Part shown: in pieces, positions 9,503-16,134 of the stretch | Position numbering within the stretch: position 1 is the stretch's first letter | Layout of the letters: each line of letters starts with the position of its first letter | Assembly (NCBI GenBank): GCA_023379935.1 | Contig: JAMCPD010000009.1 | Location: 1 to 64,000 of the forward strand | DNA from: Actinomycetota bacterium | GTDB lineage: Bacteria > Actinomycetota > Acidimicrobiia > Acidimicrobiales > JAMCPD01 | Length of the DNA stretch: 64,000 nucleotides | Direction of reading: 5' to 3' | Made by a program: the position numbers and the translations under genes | The notes under the pieces: model-generated | What the model saw: the letters and a program-made list of their open reading frames with translations, nothing else | Told to the model about the DNA's origin: nothing | Databases searched by the model: none

Positions 9503-10933
9503 ATGGCTGTAGAACAAGCTGGACACGCTAGACTATTTTCATTTTCAGACACCGGTCGCGCGAGTAGCACCGCCGGGAGGTTTGATCGTATGCCCACCGC
9601 CAGGTTATTTTCATCTTCAGATGCCGGTCGCGCGAGTAGGGTGGGATGGGCGATGGGACTTGCGTGGTTGTTCTTCCTGGTGTACCCGTTGAACGCCCTG
9701 TTCTCCTCCCATCCGGATCCTGAACGCCTAATGGCCAGCCTGGCTGGGCTGGTGATTTTCCTCGCATGCTACCTGCACAATACCGGAAGGGACTTCGGCC
9801 AGTCGCTTGGCGCAGGCGGGGAAGTCCGTCTTGTTGTGATGACCGTAATATCGATCATCCTGACCATGTCCGATGGAATAGTATGGGCAACACTGTTCAT
9901 TTTTGCAGCAGCCTTTGCGGGAGCAAGGACTTTCCAGCATGGGCCGCATTTCGTGTTCGTCTCGGCTACAAGAGTATCCGCAGTATCGCTGCTGGCGGGA
10001 ATCGCGAGCCTGGTTGCCGGAGCAAACATTCTGAATGCTGCCGGAATTACTGTGGAGACGGCTCTTGTCGGTTTGGCCGCCCTCGGCGTCTCACGCCTGT
10101 TCAGCACCATCTGCGAGCTGAATGTAGCCCGTGCACAGCTCGCGCAGTCTGCAATTACTGAAGAGCGGGTGCGGTTTGGGCGCGATCTCCACGACCTTCT
10201 CGGGCACAGTCTCTCCTTTATCGCCATCCAGTCTGAGCTTATCAGGAAACTACTGGAGATGGAGGAAGGGGTGGCGGCGCGCCGTGCCGTCATGGAGCTG
10301 GAGAAGATAGATAAGGTGGCCCGGGATGCGCTGCAGGAGGCGCGCGAGACTGCCAGCAACTACCGCCGGCCCTGCCTGGAAACTGAGTTGGCCGCTGCGA
10401 GGCTTGTGCTGGATGCGGGTCGCGTCAATTGCAATGTAACTGGATTCCCTCTTGCCTATACCCTCGATCCGGAGTTCGAATCAGTCCTGGCTTGGGGGGT
10501 ACGAGAGAGCGCCACCAATGTGCTTCGCCATGCCCGAGCCAGTACCTGCGAGATATCCATCCAGAGTGTCACCAGTATCGCTGGTGAGAACGGTGGCAGT
10601 GTTGTTCCCGTCGATGGCACCCAGGATCGTGCAAACGGCGCCGGCGCTTGCAAAAGGTGGATAGTCCTATCGGTAAGCGACAATGGTCGTGGTCCTGCCC
10701 GTCTACTCCACTCCCCGGAACAGAAGGAGGCTATAGGGCAAGATAGGATCACGGAGCGTAAAGCGGCGCACCCGCATGGCAGTGGGCTGCTTGGGTTGTC
10801 GGAGCGTGCGGCTGCCCTGGGGGGGTACCTGAAAACGGGAAGTAATGACGGAGTTGGCTATCTCTTTTATATGGCATTACCAATAGACCCCAGCGGTGAA
10901 GCGGAACTCTCTGGTGACGACCAACAGAAGTAG
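9503..10933 (+). CDS. Sensor histidine kinase, HisKA_3/NarL-type
   Basis: 476-residue kinase. It has about five or six membrane segments (about residues 50-200), a HisKA_3 dimerisation box with phospho-acceptor H230 (FGRDLHDLLGHS), and an HATPase domain with RESATNVLRHARAS, DNGRGP and GSGLLGLSERAA. Pairs with the NarL-type regulator downstream. Two starts are possible: ATG 9503, with TAGAGT 7 nt upstream in leaderless geometry, or ATG 9590, with GGGAGG 9 nt upstream. Each is followed by nearly the same RLFS-SD-GRAS peptide, encoded by a 34-nt direct repeat. Probably senses an envelope signal and controls the adjacent ABC exporter. Confidence 0.88.
   Translation: MAVEQAGHARLFSFSDTGRASSTAGRFDRMPTARLFSSSDAGRASRVGWAMGLAWLFFLVYPLNALFSSHPDPERLMASLAGLVIFLACYLHNTGRDFGQSLGAGGEVRLVVMTVISIILTMSDGIVWATLFIFAAAFAGARTFQHGPHFVFVSATRVSAVSLLAGIASLVAGANILNAAGITVETALVGLAALGVSRLFSTICELNVARAQLAQSAITEERVRFGRDLHDLLGHSLSFIAIQSELIRKLLEMEEGVAARRAVMELEKIDKVARDALQEARETASNYRRPCLETELAAARLVLDAGRVNCNVTGFPLAYTLDPEFESVLAWGVRESATNVLRHARASTCEISIQSVTSIAGENGGSVVPVDGTQDRANGAGACKRWIVLSVSDNGRGPARLLHSPEQKEAIGQDRITERKAAHPHGSGLLGLSERAAALGGYLKTGSNDGVGYLFYMALPIDPSGEAELSGDDQQK
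9534..9639 (+). repeat. 34-nt direct repeat inside kinase 5' end
   Basis: Copies at 9534-9567 and 9606-9639 match in 31 of 34 bases and are offset by 72 nt (24 codons), so the peptide is duplicated in frame. The second copy follows its own ribosome site and ATG, as if the start region had been tandemly duplicated. Confidence 0.8.
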
Positions 10934-11110
10934 TTACGCCGAACATGCCACTGATGCGGAACAGGGTAGTGGCTCTGGCGGCTCGGAACCATCCGGCCCT
11001 TCTGTGGTACCGGCCACAGATGCTCTTCACCACCGTTCCTTCCAGCCTCCTTTTGCCAATCCAGCGCCCAAGAGGGTATCGACCGGGGACAGCACAATCG
11101 GTTTCTTAGC

Positions 11111-11725
11111 ATGATACGGATACTTCTGGCCGAGGATCAGCAGATGCTTCAAGGCGCGCTGGCATCATTGATCAATCTTGAGGACGACCTTGAGGTGGTG
11201 GCGAAGGTAGAGAGAGGTGATGAAGTACTACCTGCGGCAGTTGCCGCATGTCCCGACGTGGCGATCCTGGATATCCAGATGCCAGGGATGAGCGGGCTTG
11301 ATGCGGCGCGCACGCTCACTCAGGAATTGCCGGAATGCAGGATACTGATACTTACCACATTCGGTCGTCCAGGCTACCTTCAGCAGGCTATGGAAGCGGG
11401 GGTGTCGGGATTCCTGTTGAAGGATGCACGGGTGGAAGAGCTGACTGATGCCATTCGCAAGATCACCAGGGGTGAGCGCGTAATAGACATCGGTTTGGCC
11501 GCGTCAGCCCTAAGCTCTGGCGCCAGTCCCCTAACTCCCCGCGAGGAGGATGTCTTGGAACATGCCCGCACAGGCGCTACGGTGGCCGAGATTGGTGATG
11601 CAACCTATCTTTCACAGGGAACCGTGCGGAACTACCTCTCCTCCGCCATGACCAAGCTGGGTGCTCGCACGAGGACGGAGGCCGCCCGGATCGCAGAGGA
11701 GAAAGGCTGGCTTCAGCCGCCGTAG
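11111..11725 (+). CDS. NarL/DesR-type response regulator
   Basis: 204-residue two-component regulator. The receiver domain has the acidic pair E8-D9, phospho-acceptor D54 (AILDIQMPG), T82-T83 and K104. The C-terminal LuxR-type helix-turn-helix contains LTPREEDVLEHARTG and the recognition helix around YLSQGTVRNYLSSAM. Closest in style to DesR-like regulators. A 177-nt gap separates it from the kinase, larger than usual for a coupled pair; the open frame crossing the gap shows no recognisable protein. Confidence 0.9.
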   Translation: MIRILLAEDQQMLQGALASLINLEDDLEVVAKVERGDEVLPAAVAACPDVAILDIQMPGMSGLDAARTLTQELPECRILILTTFGRPGYLQQAMEAGVSGFLLKDARVEELTDAIRKITRGERVIDIGLAASALSSGASPLTPREEDVLEHARTGATVAEIGDATYLSQGTVRNYLSSAMTKLGARTRTEAARIAEEKGWLQPP

Positions 11726-11823
11726 GCTTCCTCTGGCCGTCAAAGATGGTGGCTGAGGAGGCTCCTGCCTGTTCGACATTGCTGCAATACCAATGATGGA
11801 ACGCCGCGGATATTGAATGCTCA

Positions 11824-11863
11824 CCCACCAAAGAAGTACCGTGACCGGCACTTCTTTGGTGGG
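11824..11863. terminator. Hairpin between the response regulator and tRNA-Val
   Basis: A 14-bp perfect inverted repeat (11824-11837 with 11850-11863) and 12-nt loop. It lies downstream of the response regulator on plus and directly after the tRNA on minus, so it could terminate both. One arm includes the encoded CCA end and last acceptor bases of tRNA-Val. Confidence 0.65.
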
Positions 11864-11932
11864 CCGTAGAGGACTCGAACCTCTGACCCCTTGCGCGTCA
11901 TGCAAGTGCGCTACCAACTGCGCCAACGGCCC
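11857..11932 (-). tRNA. tRNA-Val (anticodon GAC)
   Basis: Complete 76-nt cloverleaf read on minus: acceptor GGGCCGT/ACGGCCC, D arm GCGC/GCGC, anticodon stem CTTGC/GCAAG with loop ATGACGC (anticodon GAC at 11897-11899), T stem AGAGG/CCTCT. Discriminator A and CCA are encoded. It is the likely attachment target of the island to its left. Confidence 0.96.
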
Positions 11933-11938
11933 TTAGCG

Positions 11939-12010
11939 AGGCGGCGAACGGAATTGAACCGTTGTAGAAGGTTTTGCAGACCTTTGCCTGAGCCACTCGG
12001 CCACGCCGCC
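11939..12010 (-). tRNA. tRNA-Cys (anticodon GCA)
   Basis: 72-nt cloverleaf on minus: acceptor GGCGGCG/CGCCGCC, anticodon stem AAGGT/ACCTT with loop CTGCAAA (anticodon at 11975-11977), T stem AACGG/CCGTT. U73 discriminator fits tRNA-Cys. CCA is not encoded, unlike the neighbouring tRNA-Val 6 nt downstream. Cys-Val tRNA order is conserved in many actinobacteria. Confidence 0.95.
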
Positions 12011-12073
12011 ATTTATACTGGTTATGAGTTAGGAGGTTTATCTTACATCATCACACAGTATAACAGAATTGTG

Positions 12074-12085
12074 TATGATTGCACT
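12074..12085 (+). promoter_or_regulatory. -10 box TATGAT in leaderless geometry
   Basis: TATGAT at 12074-12079, 6 nt, then ATG at 12086. This argues for the ATG at 12086 rather than a longer frame that would run through the tRNA genes. Confidence 0.6.
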
Positions 12086-13108
12086 ATGAAGATAGCTCTT
12101 ATAGCTCCTCCATGGGCTCCCATCCCGCCAAGTCTATATGGAGGAATTGAATTAGTAATTGATCTGCTTGCCCGCGGTTTGCAAGATGTGGGGCATGAAG
12201 TTGTTTTATTCACCACCGGGGATTCTACATCTCCTGTACATCGCAGGTGGTTGTTACCCGAAGCCGAAGGTATGCGCTTAGGTATAGCTGTTCCGGAAAT
12301 TCGTCATGTGATGGCTGCTTATGAGGATGCATATATACGAAGTTGTGATGTTATACACGATCATACAGTACTTGGTCCGGTATACGCTATGGGATTGCAT
12401 AACCTGAAGGTAGTAACTACAATTCATGGTCCGTTTAATGAGGAGTTGACGGAAGTATACCAGCGGGTTACTAAGCGGGTTCCGCTTATAGCTATTTCAA
12501 ATGCTCAACGTCAAGATGCTCCCGGCGTGCCTGTGGTTAAGGTTATACACCATGGCATAGAAGCTTCAGCGTTTCCTTTCGGTAAAGGTGACGGTGGTTA
12601 CTGTCTTTTTCTGGGGCGCATGTCACCTGCAAAAGGTGCTCATACCGCTGCTCTGGTAGCAAGCCAAGCTAAAGTTCCTTTAAAGATGGTCGGGAAGATG
12701 CGGGAAACTGGGGAGATTGAGTACTTCAAGAATCAGGTGGAGCCATACTTGAGTTCTGATATTGAATACTTGGGTGAAGTGCCACACGAAGAGAAGGTTG
12801 AACTATTAGCCAACGCCATGGCTACGTTGTTTCCTATACGTTGGGCTGAACCATTTGGCATGGTGATGCTGGAGTCTTTCGCGTGCGGTACTCCAGTTCT
12901 TGCTTTTCCTTACGGGTCTGCGCCGGAAGTCATTGAAAACGGAGTAACCGGTTTTCTCTGTGCTGATGAAACAGATATGTCCGAAAGGTTGAAAAAGATC
13001 GGTATTTTGGACCGTACTAAATGTCGCGAAGTCACCGAGAACTATTTTTCAGTTGAGCGCATGACAGCTGAACATATTGAGTTGTTCAAAGAGCTTATCA
13101 GCTTGTGA
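12086..13108 (+). CDS. Glycosyltransferase family 4 (GT-B)
   Basis: 340-residue retaining GT-B glycosyltransferase using a nucleotide sugar. The N-terminal half begins with the GT4 signature PPSLYGGIELVIDLLARGL, and the C-terminal half has the E-x7-E motif in EPFGMVMLESFACGTPVLAF with a following EVIENGVTGFL. The acceptor and product are unknown; trehalose, lipid or cell-wall glycans are possible. No membrane segment. It converges on a small membrane protein gene with 6 nt between them. Confidence 0.85.
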   Translation: MKIALIAPPWAPIPPSLYGGIELVIDLLARGLQDVGHEVVLFTTGDSTSPVHRRWLLPEAEGMRLGIAVPEIRHVMAAYEDAYIRSCDVIHDHTVLGPVYAMGLHNLKVVTTIHGPFNEELTEVYQRVTKRVPLIAISNAQRQDAPGVPVVKVIHHGIEASAFPFGKGDGGYCLFLGRMSPAKGAHTAALVASQAKVPLKMVGKMRETGEIEYFKNQVEPYLSSDIEYLGEVPHEEKVELLANAMATLFPIRWAEPFGMVMLESFACGTPVLAFPYGSAPEVIENGVTGFLCADETDMSERLKKIGILDRTKCREVTENYFSVERMTAEHIELFKELISL

Positions 13109-13114
13109 AACAGT

Positions 13115-13309
13115 TTACTTGTGTCTTTTGCGTAGCAGATGAAACAGTCCGGCTACGATAGCTATCACTATTACGGCTTTGATAACTAGCCATATCGTAC
13201 TGGCTATGGCGGAAAGAACCGCATAAGCTACTATAATGGCAATAACGGCCACTCCTATGAGGATTGCTATCTCTACCGGATGAAGACTTTTCTGTGGTTG
13301 TTCAGTCAT
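13115..13309 (-). CDS. Small two-helix membrane protein
   Basis: 64-residue protein with two hydrophobic segments (about 17-37 and 39-57) and a basic C-terminus ending RKRHK. No family recognised. ATG at 13309 is chosen; a TTG three codons earlier is possible. Convergent with the glycosyltransferase gene. Confidence 0.55.
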   Translation of the reverse strand: MTEQPQKSLHPVEIAILIGVAVIAIIVAYAVLSAIASTIWLVIKAVIVIAIVAGLFHLLRKRHK

Positions 13310-13384
13310 AACATACAAAGATAGCCTATTTTATTGTCTAATGGTATGGCACGAACTCAATTTAGAAAAACAGTTGTTTGGTGC

Positions 13385-13396
13385 TAACATGTTTAT
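13385..13396 (+). promoter_or_regulatory. -10 box TAACAT in leaderless geometry
   Basis: TAACAT at 13385-13390, 6 nt, then ATG at 13397; no Shine-Dalgarno sequence lies between. Confidence 0.5.
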
Positions 13397-14407
13397 ATGA
13401 GAATTTGTGTTACGGGTGGCTCGGGAGTTTTAGGTAGAGCCGTAGTCTCTGACCTTTTGTCCCGCGGTATCCAAGTGCGTGTATTAGATCTGAAGGAACC
13501 TGTTGTTTTTAGGCCAACACCGTCTCAATTTGAGTATATACGAGGCAGTGTTTTGGATTACAGCGCACTGCTTGAAGCTGTAAAAGAGTGTGACGCAGCG
13601 GTTCATTTGGTAGCCAAGCTTCCTCAGTCACACCTTGATGAACAGGCTTTTTGGGATATAAATGTAGTCGGCACCATGAACTTGGCTCATGCCTGTACGG
13701 CTAGTGGTGTAAAACGTATGGTGTTTGCATCCACCATAGAGATCTATGGTGCTCAAGCCATCTCAGTACCCTTAGCCGAAGATGCGGAAAAACTTTTTAC
13801 TGGTCATTATTCGCACAACAAGTGGGAATGCGAACAAAAGTTGTTAGAACATCAATCCCGATTTGGTCTAGAGGTAAGTTTTTTGAGAATGCCTATGATA
13901 ATGGGACCCGGTTTTTATAATGAAAAGTCTGTAATAGGTATGTTCAATCTCCTAAAGCGGAACCTTCCTATGCCGTTACCTGCTCCCGATATGCTTGTGT
14001 CCTTTGTCTCTTCTTCGGACTGTGCGCAAGCTTTTTGGTTGGCATCGACTAAGCCCGGTGCTGTTGGCGAAGCCTTCAATATAGCCGCTTTGGATACTCC
14101 TACATTGACCCAGTTCATGAAAGACCTGATTGATCTGGCCGGCTCTCGATCTAAAACTATAGTACCTCCGTCAAAGCTGGTTGAGATAGGATTGAAAGCC
14201 GGCAAGTTTGTTGCCAAGAATACCACAGGTAAGTTGGCCGGTACCCCTGTTGAACTTTTGGACTTTGTGCTAACCGGGGGAGCCTATTCAATAGAAAAGG
14301 CGCGTAGCTTGTTGGGTTATGATCCGCAGTTTACCTGTGCTCAGTCGTGGTATCAGACTTATAAGTGGTATTGGGAGCAACATCGATCAATACGCCCGGG
14401 TTCATAA
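13397..14407 (+). CDS. NAD-dependent epimerase/dehydratase (extended SDR)
   Basis: 336-residue extended short-chain dehydrogenase/reductase. Nucleotide site GGSGVLG is at residues 7-13. The catalytic set is S112 (ASTIEIYG), Y138 and K142 (YSHNK). Family members act on nucleotide sugars, steroids or hydroxy-aldehydes; the substrate is not evident. The last 77 nt overlap the 3' end of the convergent FAD oxidase gene. Confidence 0.82.
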   Translation: MRICVTGGSGVLGRAVVSDLLSRGIQVRVLDLKEPVVFRPTPSQFEYIRGSVLDYSALLEAVKECDAAVHLVAKLPQSHLDEQAFWDINVVGTMNLAHACTASGVKRMVFASTIEIYGAQAISVPLAEDAEKLFTGHYSHNKWECEQKLLEHQSRFGLEVSFLRMPMIMGPGFYNEKSVIGMFNLLKRNLPMPLPAPDMLVSFVSSSDCAQAFWLASTKPGAVGEAFNIAALDTPTLTQFMKDLIDLAGSRSKTIVPPSKLVEIGLKAGKFVAKNTTGKLAGTPVELLDFVLTGGAYSIEKARSLLGYDPQFTCAQSWYQTYKWYWEQHRSIRPGS

Positions 14408-16010
14408 TCCCTTGTGGGTCCAGGACAGACTTCACGCTTTTTAAGGCTTGTCCAAACAGTTCAGGACGTTGTTTGTCGTACCAAGGACGATGTTCCCTGC
14501 CTATCGCATGGTGATGGGTTATGGTTCCACCATTTTTCAGTATAGCATCAGATATCGCTGATTTGACGGTTGTCCACTGCTGCAGCTCGCTGCCGATTAC
14601 AGCGGGGGTCAACAGTGTGTAATAGGGGGCAGGCCCATCCGGGTATACATGGGTGAACCTGCATGACAACAAGAGGTTGGTTGATCCAACGGCTTGCCTT
14701 GCCGCATTTTCAACTGCATCATGTAAATCAAAGAAGCGATCCCAAGTAACACAGGTTTCAAAGGTTTCACAAAAAATACCCATCAAGACCAACGCGTCCC
14801 GCAAATACGGCGCTTTCAGAAACATTTTTTTCCATAAATTCACACTGCTGTTTGAATTTGAGCCGTTCTGGTGCGAATCATTTTTACCGATTTCACCTTG
14901 GCACTCCTTGCATATCTCAATGGCTGTCTTTAGTCGGCTGGTAACCGGGTAATCTGCAGATTCAAAACCTACCAGCAACAGTGATGAAGTGCCGTCGGAG
15001 ATAAAGTTCATAAGTGCTTCAGTGGGATCAAGCAAGCGGCAGTTGGTGGGATACAGACCTGATTGGGATATAAGTCTGCAAGCCTCCACGGCTTTGGTGA
15101 AATCCTTGAAATGCATCGTCACGCTTGCCCTAAAACGCGGTCTTTCCCATAGTTTGACCCATGCTTGTGTAATTATTCCAAAGATGCCTTCTGATCCTAT
15201 GAACAGACGATCTGGAGAAGGACCTGCTCCTGATCCTGGAAGGCGCCGTGTTTCAACTGTTCCTTGTGGGGTTACCAGGTATAATGATTCCACAAACTCA
15301 TCAATATGCGTGTATAAAGTAGCAAAATGACCCCCCGATCTGGTGGCGATCCACCCGCCCAAAGTTGAAAATTCAAAACTTTGGGGAAAATGTCTGAGGC
15401 TCAAGTTAAACCTCTTCAGTTGCTGCTCTAAGTCGGGACCGTATACACCGGCTTGTATCAAAGCGGTCCTTGAAGTCGTGTCAATCTCTAAGACTTTATT
15501 CAGCCGGCTTAAGTCTATGCTGAGTGTTCCGCTGTAACCTTCGCCTATGTCCGGCTCTACCCCCCCAACTACGCTTGATCCGCCGCCATAAGGGATAGCC
15601 GCAATATGTTTGTCGCTGCACCAACCCAAAAGGTTTAAAATCTCGTTTTCGTTTTCCGGAAAAGCTACCAGGTCGGGAGGGTGGGCAAAGTTACCTCTGA
15701 TTGACCTTATGATATCCTTATACGACTTACCATAGGTATGGGAAGCTCTTTGATAAGGGCTATCCGTGAATGCACAGATACTGCCGCTTATATGGCCATC
15801 CTTGATTTTCGAGGTCGGCAGTTGAATATCTTCTAAGTTTGGTGGAGATATTTCTTGTATCTGAATACCAAAAAACTGAGACAGTAGGTTTTTCATGAAT
15901 CCCTTTTCTTCTTCGGATATATCCACATCTTGCCACCCCCAACCCCAAAACTTACGCAGGTGCCCTTGGCCTTGATCATTATCGCGATTTTTTCTCTGTT
16001 CTTTATCCAT
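14331..16010 (-). CDS. FAD-linked oxidase, alkylglycerone-phosphate synthase-like
   Basis: 559-residue flavoprotein of the VAO/PCMH family. The FAD-binding segment has AIPYGGGSSVVGGVEP, then LRHFPQSFEFSTLGGWIATRSGG, close to alkyl-dihydroxyacetonephosphate synthase. The C-terminal HHHAIGREHRPWY resembles the AGPS active-site histidine run. In bacteria such enzymes may make ether lipids or oxidise hydroxy acids; which applies here is uncertain. ATG at 16010 is chosen over 16046 because homology begins later and TAGGCT lies 7 nt upstream. The 3' end overlaps the epimerase gene antisense by 77 nt. Confidence 0.82.
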   Translation of the reverse strand: MDKEQRKNRDNDQGQGHLRKFWGWGWQDVDISEEEKGFMKNLLSQFFGIQIQEISPPNLEDIQLPTSKIKDGHISGSICAFTDSPYQRASHTYGKSYKDIIRSIRGNFAHPPDLVAFPENENEILNLLGWCSDKHIAAIPYGGGSSVVGGVEPDIGEGYSGTLSIDLSRLNKVLEIDTTSRTALIQAGVYGPDLEQQLKRFNLSLRHFPQSFEFSTLGGWIATRSGGHFATLYTHIDEFVESLYLVTPQGTVETRRLPGSGAGPSPDRLFIGSEGIFGIITQAWVKLWERPRFRASVTMHFKDFTKAVEACRLISQSGLYPTNCRLLDPTEALMNFISDGTSSLLLVGFESADYPVTSRLKTAIEICKECQGEIGKNDSHQNGSNSNSSVNLWKKMFLKAPYLRDALVLMGIFCETFETCVTWDRFFDLHDAVENAARQAVGSTNLLLSCRFTHVYPDGPAPYYTLLTPAVIGSELQQWTTVKSAISDAILKNGGTITHHHAIGREHRPWYDKQRPELFGQALKSVKSVLDPQGIMNPGVLIDVAPNTTYKSDTTTEHR

Positions 16011-16079
16011 AGGGCTTAGCCTAGTGTAGTGCCCATCAAATAGCACGCACTTTAGATAGTGTTAGCAGCAGGCTTAGAT

Positions 16080-16097
16080 GACATCTTTCCTGACACA
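16080..16097 (+). repeat. Dispersed 18-nt repeat, copy 1
   Basis: gacatctttcctgacaca occurs here and at 36490-36507. The reverse complement, beginning TGTGTCAGG, resembles the ends of some IS3/IS481-type elements. That link is inference. Confidence 0.5.
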
Positions 16098-16134
16098 GGG
16101 AAGATGAACATAATCGCCCTTGTTGTGCTATCAT

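Noticed and set aside
10896-11114. Small gene between kinase and response regulator
   Set aside because: Overlaps the kinase end, has low-complexity Ser/Gly/Pro content and no ribosome site.
11891-12085. Longer start for the GT4 glycosyltransferase
   Set aside because: The extra 65 codons would run through tRNA-Val and tRNA-Cys antisense; the family N-terminus begins at the 12086 Met.
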